Part shown: piece after piece, positions 1-8,557 of the stretch | Layout: every line of letters begins with the position of its first letter | Numbering within the stretch: position 1 is the stretch's first letter | From: Streptomyces venezuelae ATCC 10712 | GTDB lineage: Bacteria; Actinomycetota; Actinomycetes; Streptomycetales; Streptomycetaceae | NCBI RefSeq assembly: GCF_008639165.1 | Contig: NZ_CP029197.1 | Location: 7,258,001 to 7,322,000 of the forward strand | DNA: 64,000 nt | Direction of reading: 5' to 3' | Notes under the pieces: model-generated | Seen by the model: only the letters and a program-made list of their open reading frames with translations | Database searches by the model: none | What the model was told of the DNA's origin: nothing | Program-made: the position numbers and the translations under genes

Positions 1-2
1 AG

Positions 3-1802
3 TACGTCACCGGGCCCGGCCCCGCCGTCGAGGTCGACCTCGACCACCGGCTGCCCGGGGTCCCCGCCGAGCTGGCGGTCGGACGCGGCGTCGCCACGGC
101 ACGCGGGCGGACCGTCCTCACCCTGCGGGCCCGCTACCCGGACAGCCCGCTCGGCTACACCGGCCTCACGCTCCTGCTCACCGACACCGGCCGCACCACC
201 GTCACCGCCGCCGGGGTGCGGATCGAGGGCGCCGGGCGGCTGCTCCTCCTCACCCGGGTCCGCCGCCACGCCGGCGACCTGGACACGGAGGGCGAGGCGC
301 AGGCGCTACAAGCCCTGGTCGACGCGGGCCCCGGGTCCCGGCCGGTGGCGCGCTCCCGCCCCGGCGGCGGCACCGATCTCGCCGCCGTCCACGGCCGGCT
401 GCTCGCCCGCCACACCGCCCTGCACGGCGCCGCCTACCGGCGGGTCGCCCTCGACCTCGGCGCGGACGAGGCCGAGCGGGCCCTCCCCGGCTCCGTCCTC
501 CTCCGCAGGCCCGACAGCCCCGCCCTCCTGGAGCGCCTCTTCGCGGCCGGCCGCTACCACCTGCTCTCCTCCGCCGGCTCACACCCGCCCCGGCTCACCG
601 GACTGTGGACCGGGGACTGGAACACCGCCTGGTCGGGGGCGTTCACCACCAACGCCAACCTCAACCTCCAGACCGCCTCCGCCGTCGCGGCCGACCTGCC
701 CGAGGTGACGGAGGCCCACCGGAACCTGCTGCACGGGCAGACGGCCCACTGGAAGGACAACGCCCGCGCCGTGTTCGGCGCCCGGGGCATCGTCGCTCCC
801 ACCCACACCGACGGCGAGTCGGGGCACACGTACCACTTCAGCCGCGAGTACCCCCTCCACCTGTGGACGGCGGGCGCCGACTGGCTGCTGGGGCCGCTCC
901 TCGACCACGACGAGGCCACCGGACGACCCGACCCGAGGACCTCCGCCCTGCTCGCCGAACTCGCCCGGTTCTACGAGGACTTCCTCACCCGCACCGGACC
1001 CGACGGACGGATCGCCGTCGTCCCCTCGTACTCCCCGGAGAACCGGCCGCGCGGCGGAGGCTGGGGCGCCGTCAACGCCACCATGGACATCGCCGCCGCC
1101 CGGCACGCCCTGCGCGCCGCCGCCGACCGGGCGCCCCGGCCGGACGCCACACGGCTGCGCGCGCTCGCCGACCGGCTGCCGCCCTACCGGGTCAACGACG
1201 AGGGGGCGCTGGCCGAATGGGCCTGGCCCGGCCTCGGAGACCGCTACGACCACCGGCACCTGAGCCACCTCTACCCCGTCTGGCCGCTCGACGAGATCAA
1301 CCCGTACGACACCCCCGACCTCGCGAAGGCCGCCGGGCGGGCCCTCGAACTCCGCGGCAGCGAGAACGACTCGGCCCACGGGCACCTCCACCACGGCCTG
1401 GTCGCCGCCCGGTTGCGCGACGCGGCCCGCACCGAGGACGCGCTGGCCCGGGTGCTCACCGGCGACTACTTCCACGACTCCCTGATGAGCGCCCATTACC
1501 CGGGCCGTGACGTCTACAACGCCGACGCCGCCCACACGCTGCCCGCGCTGCTCGTCGAAGCCCTAGTCCAGTCCACCCCCACCCGGCTCGTCCTGCTGCC
1601 CGCGCCGCCCGCCCGCTGCCCGCACGGACGGCTCACCGGCATACGGACCCGGTTCGGCGCCCGCCTCGACCTGACCTGGTCCCCGGCCGCGTACCAGGCG
1701 GTGCTGCGCCCCGACCGGGACGCGGAGATCGACCTCAGGACCCCGGCGGGGGCCGGCCGGCTCGTCCTGCGCGCGGGCGAGGAACGGACCGTCAGTTCCT
1801 GA
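3..1802 (+). CDS. GH95-type glycoside hydrolase (alpha-L-fucosidase/galactosidase family), 5' partial
   Basis: The reading frame is open from the first bases, so the N-terminal beta-sandwich domain is only partly present and the true start lies outside. The visible 599 residues cover the rest of that domain and the helical (alpha/alpha)6 catalytic region. Family-like stretches include LTGLWTGDWNTAW followed by NANLNLQ, DGESGHTYHFSREYPLHLW, and HLSHLYPVWPLDEI followed by ENDSAHGH. The N-x-N pair in NLN lies where GH95 enzymes carry base-activating asparagines. GH95 enzymes remove alpha-L-fucose or alpha-L-galactose from plant glycans, and exact specificity cannot be read from the sequence. The 3' end overlaps the convergent LacI gene by 11 nt. 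The family call is firm; the substrate is inferred. Confidence 0.8.
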   Translation, partial: YVTGPGPAVEVDLDHRLPGVPAELAVGRGVATARGRTVLTLRARYPDSPLGYTGLTLLLTDTGRTTVTAAGVRIEGAGRLLLLTRVRRHAGDLDTEGEAQALQALVDAGPGSRPVARSRPGGGTDLAAVHGRLLARHTALHGAAYRRVALDLGADEAERALPGSVLLRRPDSPALLERLFAAGRYHLLSSAGSHPPRLTGLWTGDWNTAWSGAFTTNANLNLQTASAVAADLPEVTEAHRNLLHGQTAHWKDNARAVFGARGIVAPTHTDGESGHTYHFSREYPLHLWTAGADWLLGPLLDHDEATGRPDPRTSALLAELARFYEDFLTRTGPDGRIAVVPSYSPENRPRGGGWGAVNATMDIAAARHALRAAADRAPRPDATRLRALADRLPPYRVNDEGALAEWAWPGLGDRYDHRHLSHLYPVWPLDEINPYDTPDLAKAAGRALELRGSENDSAHGHLHHGLVAARLRDAARTEDALARVLTGDYFHDSLMSAHYPGRDVYNADAAHTLPALLVEALVQSTPTRLVLLPAPPARCPHGRLTGIRTRFGARLDLTWSPAAYQAVLRPDRDAEIDLRTPAGAGRLVLRAGEERTVSS

Positions 1803-2844
1803 CCCCGGACGGCGGGGGAGGAGGCCCGGAGCTGTCCCGCACGGTCAGGGTGGGGGCGAGCAGCTCGACCCCCGGGCCCCGCCCTGCGTCCGGCCGGGCG
1901 TCCCCGTCCTGCCGGGCGAGTCCCGCCACGAGCCGCTCCACCGCCCTGCGGCCCAGCTCCTGCGCCGGGATCGCGACGGAACTGAGGGCCACCGACGCCT
2001 GCGCGGCCACCTGGCCCGCGCAGACCGCGACCACCGACACGTCCTCCGGCACCGCCCGGCCGGTGCGCCGCAGCAGCGCCAGCAGCGGCTCGACCGCCGT
2101 CTCGTTCTGCACGACGAACGCGCTGACCCCGGGCCGCTCGTCGAAGATCCGGGCGAGCACCCCCGCCACCGCGTCATGACCGCCCTCGCACGGCCGGTGC
2201 AGCAGCCGGAGCCCCAGCCGGCCCGCCCGCTCGCGCAGCCCGCGCAGGGTCCGCTCGGCGAAGCCCGTGTGCCGCGCGTAGACACCGGGCGACTCGCCGA
2301 TCACCGCGATCTCCCGGTGCCCGAGGGCGGCCAGGTGCTCCACGCACAGCGCCCCGGCCGCCGCGAAGTCCAGGTCGACGCAGTCGAGCCCGGCCGGATC
2401 GCCGGGCAGCCCGACCAGGACGGCCGGCGGGCCCGCGGCGCGCAGCACCGGCAGCCGCTCGTCGTCGAGCTGGACGTCCATGAGGATGACCGCCTCCGCG
2501 AGGCCGCTGCCCGTCACGCGGCGGAGCGCGGACGGACCCTCCTCGCCGGTGAGGAGCAGCACGTCGTAGCCGTGGGCGCGGGCGGTGGTGGCGACGGCGA
2601 CGGCGATCTCCAGCATCACCGGCACGTACATGTCGGTGCGCAGCGGGACCATCAGGGCGATGATCCGCGACCGGCTGCTGGCCAGCGCCCGGGCGCCCGC
2701 GTGGGGCTGGTAGCCGAGCTGCTCGATGCTGGCCCGGACCCGCTGCCGGGTCGGGCCGGAGATCGGCCGCTTGCCGCTGAGGACGTAACTCACCGTGCTG
2801 GCCGACACTCCGGCGTGCCGGGCGACCTCGGCAAGCGTGACCAT
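1792..2844 (-). CDS. LacI-family transcriptional regulator
   Basis: A 350-aa protein with a classic N-terminal LacI helix-turn-helix (VTLAEVARHAGVSASTVSYVLSGKRPISG, residues about 2-30). The hinge helix follows (ALASSRSRIIALMVPL), then a periplasmic-binding-like effector domain to about residue 335. It probably represses genes for uptake or breakdown of a plant sugar released by the adjacent GH95 enzyme, but the effector is unknown. It is convergent with the GH95 gene, and the two coding ends overlap by 11 nt. A perfect 12-bp LacI-type palindrome lies about 30 bp upstream of the start codon, consistent with autoregulation. The start is the ATG directly before the HTH. Confidence 0.92.
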   Translation of the reverse strand: MVTLAEVARHAGVSASTVSYVLSGKRPISGPTRQRVRASIEQLGYQPHAGARALASSRSRIIALMVPLRTDMYVPVMLEIAVAVATTARAHGYDVLLLTGEEGPSALRRVTGSGLAEAVILMDVQLDDERLPVLRAAGPPAVLVGLPGDPAGLDCVDLDFAAAGALCVEHLAALGHREIAVIGESPGVYARHTGFAERTLRGLRERAGRLGLRLLHRPCEGGHDAVAGVLARIFDERPGVSAFVVQNETAVEPLLALLRRTGRAVPEDVSVVAVCAGQVAAQASVALSSVAIPAQELGRRAVERLVAGLARQDGDARPDAGRGPGVELLAPTLTVRDSSGPPPPPSGVRN

Positions 2845-2871
2845 CCGTTCTCCCGCGGGCCGTGACTCAGG

Positions 2872-2883
2872 TGAAGCGCTTCG
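2872..2883. promoter_or_regulatory. Probable LacI operator (autoregulatory)
   Basis: TGAAGCGCTTCG contains the perfect palindrome GAAGCGCTTC with the central CG typical of LacI-family operators. It lies 28 bp upstream of the LacI start codon in an otherwise gene-free stretch. Assignment to that regulator is by proximity. Confidence 0.6.
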
Positions 2884-2961
2884 ACGAAACCGCTCGTGCG
2901 ACTGCTCCGACGGCTCAGCGAGACCGTAACGCGGGCGTGTTGACCTGTCCAGAGAAGCGGG

Positions 2962-3449
2962 TCAAGAAGATCGACGCGCTTCGACGACCGTACCGTCGAC
3001 GGGGAACCGCCGGAGCTCCCCGGGATGCCGCGAGCCGATCGGGGACATCCCGTCGTCCGCCCCGTGCCGGGCGAGCAGGTCGAGCACCAGCCGGCCGCGC
3101 CGGACCCGCTCCCGCGCGGTGGCGAGGGCGTGCTCCCGCAGCTGGGCCCCGTACGGGTAGATCCCGGCGGCCCGGCTCAGACCGAACTTCAGGTACAGCG
3201 GCGCGCCCCGGCGGATCAACTCCGCCGTCTCGTACATCCGGACGTACCCCCCGAGGTCGTCGGGGGCCTCGACGTACAGGTCCATCGGCGCCCGGCTGAC
3301 CCGCCGGATCTCGGTGAGATGGACGAGCGTCAGGCCGGAGGGCACGTTCAGCGAATCGGCACCGAGCCGCTCGTAGACCGCGTACGAGGCGGGGTTGACC
3401 GGCCCGATGAGCGCGGACACCTTGAACCTGGTGTCGGCGGGCAGGTGCC
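2962..3449 (-). pseudogene. C-terminal remnant of a U32-peptidase-like protein
   Basis: The stretch reads from about LPADTRFKVSALIGPVNP through NVPSGLTLVHLTEIRR and ends RRSS. This resembles the C-terminal part of a TIM-barrel U32-like protein found in actinobacterial sugar clusters. There is no initiation region: the frame simply merges upstream into the alcohol-dehydrogenase fragment in a different frame. A GTG at 3420 could start a 152-aa product, but it sits inside a conserved segment with no Shine-Dalgarno. I read this as the leftover of a deletion that removed most of the upstream ADH gene and the first half of this one. The family name is tentative; the truncation is clear. Confidence 0.6.
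2972..2985. promoter_or_regulatory. Second LacI-type operator-like site
   Basis: TCGACGCGCTTCGA is symmetric at 12 of 14 positions and shares the GCGCTTCGA half with the site at 2872, about 100 bp away. It could bind the same LacI protein and form a loop. It overlaps the end of the decayed gene fragment. Confidence 0.4.
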
Positions 3450-3623
3450 CGGGGCGCGACGGCCCTCGTACAGCTCGCGGTCGCTCAGACAGATCCCCGC
3501 GGCGGCGGCGACCCGCACCCGGACCTCACCGGGCCCGGGCGCGGGGACCTCCCGCTCGACCAGCCGATGGGAGCCGGGCCGCTCGACGAGGACCGCGCGG
3601 CTCACGGGCGCGGCGACGCTCAC
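3450..3623 (-). pseudogene. N-terminal remnant of a zinc-type alcohol dehydrogenase
   Basis: From the GTG at 3623 the frame reads VSVAAPVSRAVLV, then HRLVEREVPAPGPGEVRVRV and ICLSDRELYEGR. This is the standard start of a medium-chain zinc dehydrogenase, the usual GxC-H/S-D zinc-binding region included. Around 3437-3455 the match stops and the frame becomes nonsense while the U32-like frame begins. About 55-60 residues of a normally 330-350-aa enzyme survive. It lies immediately downstream of the enolase-superfamily gene, and the two were probably once translationally coupled members of one sugar-acid operon. Confidence 0.65.
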
Positions 3624-3660
3624 TCCGGCTGCCTCTTGACGCTCACTTCGGCTGCCTCTT
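3615..3660. repeat. 23-bp tandem duplication at a stop/start junction
   Basis: Positions 3615-3637 and 3638-3660 are the same 23-bp sequence apart from one C/T difference. The unit carries the last codons and stop of the enolase-superfamily gene plus the GTGA start-stop overlap of the next gene. Duplication therefore created two successive GTGA junctions separated by an eight-codon ORF (VSVKRQPE). Confidence 0.9.
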
Positions 3661-4797
3661 CTCCCAGCCCTCGGCCCACAGGTCGAACCGGGCCCGCTGC
3701 TGCGGGAACGCGGCGGCGGCGTCGGCGTCGAACTCCACGCCCAGGCCCGGCTCGTGGGACACCGTGAAGCAGCCGGTCTCCGGATCGACCTCGGGCGCGC
3801 CGCGCACGACCTTCTTGATCTCCGCGTCCGCGAAGTCGTTGAAGTGCTCCAGGACCTTGAAGTTGGGTGTGCAGGCGGCGAGTTGGAGGGAAGCGGCGGT
3901 GAGCACCGAACCCCCGACGTTGTGCGGGGCGACGAGGACGTAGTGGGTCTCGGCGGTCGCGGCGAGCTTCCTCGCCTCCAGGATGCCGCCGATGTGTCCG
4001 ACGTCGGGCTGCACGACGTCGGCCGCCTGCGACTCGAACAGCTCCCTGAACTCGATCCGGTCGTGGATCCGCTCACCGGTCGCGATCGGCAGGTCCACCT
4101 TCTCGGCCACCTTGCGCAGCGCCTTGAGGTTCTCCGGCGGCACCGGCTCCTCCAGCCAGGCCGGGCGGAACGGGGCGAGTTCGCGCGCGAGCCGCACCGC
4201 CGTCGAGGGGGAGAAGCGGCCGTGCATCTCCACCATCAGCTCGGTGTCCGGGCCGATCGCGTCCCGGACCGCCTCGATGAGCGCGACGGACTCCCGCGAC
4301 CGCTCGGCGTCCAGCTCGTAGTGACCGGTGCCGAACGGGTCGATCTTCAGGGCCCGGTAGCCGCGCGCCACGACCTCGCGGGCCGCCGCGTGGTAGGCCT
4401 CCGGGGTGCGCTCGGTGGTGTACCAGCCGTTGGCGTACGCCTTCACCCGCTCGGTGACCTTTCCGCCGAGCAGCTGCCAGACGGGCACGCCGAGCGCCTT
4501 GCCCTTGATGTCCCAGCAGGCCATCTCGACGACCGCGATGCCGGACATGACGATCTCGCCGGCCCGGCCGAAGTCCCCGTACTTCATGCGCCGTACGAGG
4601 TCCTCGACGGCGAACGGGTCCGAACCGGCGATGTGGTTGGCCTCCGCCTCGCGGAGATAGCCGACGAGCGCGTCGGTGTGCCCGAGCATCCGGGTCTCGC
4701 CGACCCCGGTGAGTCCCTCGTCGGTGTGGACGAGGACATAGGTGAGGTTGCGCCAGGGCGTGCCGACGACATGTGTGGTGATTCCCGTGATGCGCAC
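3643..4797 (-). CDS. Mandelate racemase/galactonate dehydratase-like enolase superfamily enzyme
   Basis: A 384-aa enzyme of the mandelate racemase/muconate lactonizing branch, the normal length for acid-sugar dehydratases. The N-terminal capping domain starts VRITGITTHVVGTPW. The barrel shows LKIDPFG, the metal-ligand strand ELMVEMHGRFS, WLEEPVPPEN, ATGERIHDR, and the late VAPHNVGGSV with a conserved His. The ancestral reaction is proton abstraction alpha to a carboxylate, giving a 2-keto-3-deoxy sugar acid. The GTG at 4797 is chosen because GGGGAG lies eight bases upstream and family similarity starts there. The nearby lactonase, IclR regulator and ADH remnant suggest an oxidative sugar pathway. 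The substrate (galactonate, fuconate or other) is not determinable. Confidence 0.88.
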   Translation of the reverse strand: MRITGITTHVVGTPWRNLTYVLVHTDEGLTGVGETRMLGHTDALVGYLREAEANHIAGSDPFAVEDLVRRMKYGDFGRAGEIVMSGIAVVEMACWDIKGKALGVPVWQLLGGKVTERVKAYANGWYTTERTPEAYHAAAREVVARGYRALKIDPFGTGHYELDAERSRESVALIEAVRDAIGPDTELMVEMHGRFSPSTAVRLARELAPFRPAWLEEPVPPENLKALRKVAEKVDLPIATGERIHDRIEFRELFESQAADVVQPDVGHIGGILEARKLAATAETHYVLVAPHNVGGSVLTAASLQLAACTPNFKVLEHFNDFADAEIKKVVRGAPEVDPETGCFTVSHEPGLGVEFDADAAAAFPQQRARFDLWAEGWEKRQPK

Positions 4798-5033
4798 GGT
4801 GGTTGCTCCCCGGGGGCGCGGATGATGTGTTCGAGATGCCGAAGCGCGTTCGGTGGATCGGCGAGACCGTAGGCAGCGGCCCGCCGGGGTGTCAATGGGA
4901 GCGCGGCCACCCGCGCCGCCCACCACGGCGGCCCCGCGGCCCGTTGCCGGGCACGAGGGGCGCCGCTAGTCTCTGTCCGCGATTTCGGTCGCGGTACGGG
5001 ATATCGAACGGACAGAGGTGAGGTGGGGGACCC

Positions 5034-5816
5034 ATGGGACGACTCGTTCCGGCGGTGACCAGGGCATTCGACGTACTGGAACTGTTCCTGGAGGGCGACG
5101 GGACGCTCTCCGCCCCCGAGATCACCCGCAGACTCCAGCTGCCGCGCACCACCACCCACGAACTCGTCACCACCCTGACCGCCCGCAACTACCTCGTCCC
5201 GGCGCCGGGACAGCCCGGCCGCTACCGGCTCGGCGTCCGCACCTACCAGCTCGGCAGCCGGTACGCCGAACAGCTCGACCTCGCGGCCGAGGGCCACCAG
5301 GTCGCCCGCGAGGTCGCCGACACCTGCGGCGAGACCGTGCACGTCGCGGTCCTCGAGGACATGGACGTCATCTACATCGCCAAGGTCGACTCCAGCCACG
5401 CGGTACGGATGGTCTCCGCCACCGGCCGCAGACTGCCCGCCCACTGCACCGCCGTCGGCAAGATGCTCCTCGCCGGGCTCCCCGAGGCCGTACTCGAGGA
5501 GCGCCTCGACGCGAACACGGCCGGCCGTGAACTCGTCCGCATGACGCCCCGCAGCATCACCGACCCGGACGCGCTGCGCGCGGCCCTCGCGGAGATCCGC
5601 ATCCTCGGCGTCGCGGGCGAGCAGCAGGAGTCCAACCCCGACGTCAGCTGCGTCGCCGCGCCCGTGCGGGACCGCTCGGGCCGCGTGGTGGCGGCGCTCT
5701 CGGTCTCGGTCCCGGTCCACCGCTGGACCGAGGAACGCGAGAACGAACTCACGGCCCTCGCGGTGAAGGGCGCGAACGAACTGTCGGAACGCCTGGGACA
5801 CCGGGCGGCACGCTGA
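5034..5816 (+). CDS. IclR-family transcriptional regulator
   Basis: A 260-aa protein with an N-terminal winged helix (VPAVTRAFDVLELFLEGDGTLSAPEITRRL, residues about 5-65). The C-terminal IclR effector-binding domain follows (ETVHVAVLEDMDVIYIAKVDS, LPAHCTAVGKMLLAGL, VSCVAAPVRDRSGRVVAALSVS). It is divergent from the enolase-superfamily gene and upstream of the SMP-30 lactonase, so it most likely controls this acid-sugar pathway, with an aldonate or keto acid as effector. A GAGGTGGGG Shine-Dalgarno precedes the ATG. The 236-bp divergent intergenic region holds the shared promoters, but I cannot define a convincing operator in it. Confidence 0.92.
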   Translation: MGRLVPAVTRAFDVLELFLEGDGTLSAPEITRRLQLPRTTTHELVTTLTARNYLVPAPGQPGRYRLGVRTYQLGSRYAEQLDLAAEGHQVAREVADTCGETVHVAVLEDMDVIYIAKVDSSHAVRMVSATGRRLPAHCTAVGKMLLAGLPEAVLEERLDANTAGRELVRMTPRSITDPDALRAALAEIRILGVAGEQQESNPDVSCVAAPVRDRSGRVVAALSVSVPVHRWTEERENELTALAVKGANELSERLGHRAAR

Positions 5817-5918
5817 GGGTGCGGGGGCGGGGCCGGCCGCGCCGGGGCCGTCGGTGGCCGTTGGACGAACCCGTAGTTTTGGAGGCGCGCTACCGCTCCG
5901 CCGATCCAGGAGGCCAGA

Positions 5919-6824
5919 ATGCAGCAGCTCAGGGCCGTGCCCTGCTCACCCCCGCCCGGACGCCTGACAGAAGGCCCCGTCTGGGACGACCGGCGCCAGG
6001 AACTCCTCTGGGTCGACATACCCGACGGGCTCGTCCACCGGGCCGCCCTCACCCACGAGGCGGCCACGCCGGACCTCGTCGGGACCTCGACCCTCCGCTT
6101 CGGCAGCGCGGTCGGCGCGGTCCAGCCCTGCGCCTCCGGAGCCCTGCTCGCCGCCGTGGGCACAAGCCTGGTGCGGCTCGACCCGGACCGCCCGGTGGAG
6201 GCGGCCGTCGAACTCGCCGCGCCCGTCCTCCCCGGCGACGGCCTCCCGCGCCGCATGAACGACGCCGCCGTCGACCCCGCGGGGCGGTTGCTCGTCGGCA
6301 GCATGGCGTACGACGAGAGCCCGGGCGCGGGCTCGCTCTACCGCCTCGACGGCGACGGGCTCGTCACCCTCCTCGACTCGGTCACCATCTCCAACGGGCT
6401 CGGCTGGAGCCCCGACGGGACCCGCCTCTACTACGCGGACAGCCCCACCGGCCGGGTCGACGTCTTCACCTACGACACCGGTACGGGCACCCTGACCGAC
6501 CGGCGGCCCTTCGCCGCCCTCGACCGCGGCGTGCCGGACGGGCTCACCGTCGACGCGGACGGCCGGGTGTGGGTGGCGGTGTGGGGCGGCGGCGAGGTCC
6601 TCGCCTTCACCCCCGACGGCGCGCTCCACGCGCGCGTGGAGGTGCCCGCGGCCCACGTGACGAGCTGCGCCTTCGCGGGACCGGACCTCGACGTCCTGGT
6701 CATCACGACGGCGAAGGAGGGCCTCGACGCAGCCGCCCGCCGCGCCCAGCCCCTCGCGGGCAGCCTCTTCACCTGCCGCCCACCCACCCGAGGCCTGCCG
6801 CCCGTCCCGTACGCCGACCACTGA
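5919..6824 (+). CDS. SMP-30/gluconolactonase-family lactonase
   Basis: A 301-aa six-bladed beta-propeller of the SMP-30/gluconolaconase/LRE family. The metal-site residues are recognisable: Glu in LTEGPVWD, Asn in SNGLGWSPDG and Asp in PDGLTVDADG, plus RMNDAAVDPAGR. Such enzymes hydrolyse aldonolactones to aldonic acids, the step before a dehydratase like the enolase-superfamily enzyme encoded upstream. AGGAGG lies just upstream of the ATG. It is the last gene before a strong bidirectional terminator. The specific lactone is unknown. Confidence 0.9.
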   Translation: MQQLRAVPCSPPPGRLTEGPVWDDRRQELLWVDIPDGLVHRAALTHEAATPDLVGTSTLRFGSAVGAVQPCASGALLAAVGTSLVRLDPDRPVEAAVELAAPVLPGDGLPRRMNDAAVDPAGRLLVGSMAYDESPGAGSLYRLDGDGLVTLLDSVTISNGLGWSPDGTRLYYADSPTGRVDVFTYDTGTGTLTDRRPFAALDRGVPDGLTVDADGRVWVAVWGGGEVLAFTPDGALHARVEVPAAHVTSCAFAGPDLDVLVITTAKEGLDAAARRAQPLAGSLFTCRPPTRGLPPVPYADH

Positions 6825-6862
6825 ACGCCCCCGCGCCGACCCACGAGCGGGAACGCGCGGAT

Positions 6863-6890
6863 GGGGCGGGCTCGTTCACGAGCCCGCCCC
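6863..6890. terminator. Bidirectional hairpin terminator
   Basis: A perfect 12-bp GC-rich stem (GGGGCGGGCTCG with its complement) closes a TTCA tetraloop. It sits between the convergent SMP-30 and GH53 genes, 38 bp and 18 bp from their stop codons. Confidence 0.9.
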
Positions 6891-6908
6891 TCCTCATGCG
6901 CGGTCGGG

Positions 6909-8489
6909 TCAGCGGTGTGCCAGCCGGCTCGCCGCCGGGAGCAGCCTGCTGTCGTAGTCGAACAGGGCCTGGTTCTCCCAGCCGTTGCCGGACGAGGGGT
7001 CGGCCGGGTCCCAGCCGTTGCCCGTGACGGCGGTCCAGGCCGGCTCCCAGTAGACGACGCCGAGGCCGCGGCCGTTCGGCACCGCCTCGACGACGTTCAT
7101 GACGTCCCGCAGCCAGGCGGACTGGCCGGCGCTGCTCGCCGGGTATCCGGCGACCAGCTCGCCCGCCAGGTCGATGATGTTCTCGTGGGCGTCCTCGCTG
7201 TCGAGGCGGAACGGGTACGCGGTCTCGGCGACCAAGACCTTCTTGCCGTAACGGGCGGAGATGTCGTCGAGGTTGGCCTGCAGCGAGGACAGGGCGCCGT
7301 GCCAGTAGCCGTAGAAGGAGAGCGCGATGACGTCGTAACTCACGCCCTGTGCCTTCGCGTTGTCGAACCAGGTGCGGTAGAGGGCGTTGTCGCCGCCGTT
7401 GGCGAGGTGCAGGGCGATCTGCGTGCCGGACGAGACCGTCTTGGCGGCGGAGATGCCGGAGTTGAGCAGCCCGGCGAGCTGCGTCCAGTTGCTCGTCGAC
7501 CCTTCGGGCCAGAGCATGCCGGTGTTGATCTCGTTGCCGATCTGCACCATGTCGGCCGTGGTGCCCTGCGCCTTCAGGGCGCTGAGGACGTCGTACGTGT
7601 GGTTGTAGACGTCGGTCCTGAGCCGGCTGTACGAGTGTCCCTGCCAGGCGGCGGGCTTGGTCTGGGCGCCCGGGTCGGCCCAGATGTCGGAGTAGTGGAA
7701 GTCCACGAGGAGCTTCATGCCCTGCGCCTTGATCTTCTGCGCGGTGGCGAGGACGCGGGCCTTGTTGTTGTAGCCGTCGGCCGGGTTGACCCACACCTTG
7801 AGCCGGCCGTAGTTCGCGCCCGCGTTCTTGAGCAGGGCGACCGCGTCACCTGGGGTCCCGGATGCCGACTTGTACGTCCCGCCGAGGTCCTCGCTCTTCT
7901 TGAGCGCGGAGAGGTCGACGCCCCTGACGGCGAGGCCGGTCGTGCCGGGGGTGAACGTCAGGTCGTCGACGTTGAGCCAGTTCCCGGCCTTGGCATCGGA
8001 GTTGATGCTGACGGTGCAGGCTCCTCCCGCCACGGTGATCGGGGTGACGATCCGTATCCAGGAGCTGGAGGTGACCGGCAGGTCGGTGCGCTGCTCGGCC
8101 GAACCGCAGTTGCGCAGGGCCAGGTAGGCGGAGTTCTGTCCGCCGCCCGAGCGCACCCAGGCGCTCAGCGTGTACGGGCCGTCGGCGAGTCCGGAGAGGT
8201 ACTGGTACGTCTCCACCTTGTAGGCGGCTGACGACCAGTGGCTCAGGCGGTGGCCGCCGCCGTGGCCGCCGGCCTCGGTGAACGAGGCGGCGTTCTGTCC
8301 GGCGGCGGAGTAGGTGGACCAGCCGGCCGGGGTGGCGGTCCCGGTGCCGTCGCTCTCGAACCCGGCGTTGGTGAGGGTGGCGGCGGCCTCGGCGTGCCGG
8401 GCGGTGGGCAGCGGGGCCAGGAGCAGCGCGGCGAGTGCGGCGGCGACGGCGGCGGCCCGCAGGCGGACGCGGCTTCGTACGGGGTGCAT
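6909..8489 (-). CDS. Secreted arabinogalactan endo-beta-1,4-galactanase (GH53) with N-terminal carbohydrate-binding domain
   Basis: A 526-aa enzyme. A Sec signal peptide (residues 1-36, arginine-rich start then AAAVAAALAALLLAPL, cleavage near AEAA) precedes a beta-sandwich CBM61-like domain (about 38-185: LTNAGFESDG, WLNVDDLTFTPG) and a GH53 barrel (about 188-520). The barrel motifs are RGVDLSALKK, LLVDFHYSDIWADP, acid/base Glu in QIGNEINTGMLWP and nucleophile Glu in VLVAETAYPF, both present. It cuts beta-1,4-galactan side chains of pectin outside the cell, feeding galacto-oligosaccharides to the adjacent ABC transporter and GH42 enzyme. It lies 68 bp downstream of the GH42 gene on the same strand and probably shares its transcript. 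Confidence 0.95.
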   Translation of the reverse strand: MHPVRSRVRLRAAAVAAALAALLLAPLPTARHAEAAATLTNAGFESDGTGTATPAGWSTYSAAGQNAASFTEAGGHGGGHRLSHWSSAAYKVETYQYLSGLADGPYTLSAWVRSGGGQNSAYLALRNCGSAEQRTDLPVTSSSWIRIVTPITVAGGACTVSINSDAKAGNWLNVDDLTFTPGTTGLAVRGVDLSALKKSEDLGGTYKSASGTPGDAVALLKNAGANYGRLKVWVNPADGYNNKARVLATAQKIKAQGMKLLVDFHYSDIWADPGAQTKPAAWQGHSYSRLRTDVYNHTYDVLSALKAQGTTADMVQIGNEINTGMLWPEGSTSNWTQLAGLLNSGISAAKTVSSGTQIALHLANGGDNALYRTWFDNAKAQGVSYDVIALSFYGYWHGALSSLQANLDDISARYGKKVLVAETAYPFRLDSEDAHENIIDLAGELVAGYPASSAGQSAWLRDVMNVVEAVPNGRGLGVVYWEPAWTAVTGNGWDPADPSSGNGWENQALFDYDSRLLPAASRLAHR

Positions 8490-8557
8490 CGTCGAGTCCC
8501 TTCGACGGTGGCGGACAGGAGTGTGGTGCGATTCCCTACGGGCGGGAAGGGGGGGGC

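Noticed and set aside
605..1510. Long secondary frames within the GH95 gene
   Set aside because: Plus and minus shadow frames rich in Arg/Pro/Gly with no recognisable domain. The GH95 frame explains the region.
3620..3646. The eight-codon VSVKRQPE frame as a functional peptide
   Set aside because: It is an exact by-product of the 23-bp duplication and has no independent support.
4980..5020. IclR operator between the dehydratase and IclR genes
   Set aside because: GATATCGAAC resembles an IclR half-site, but no matching second arm is present at a sensible spacing.
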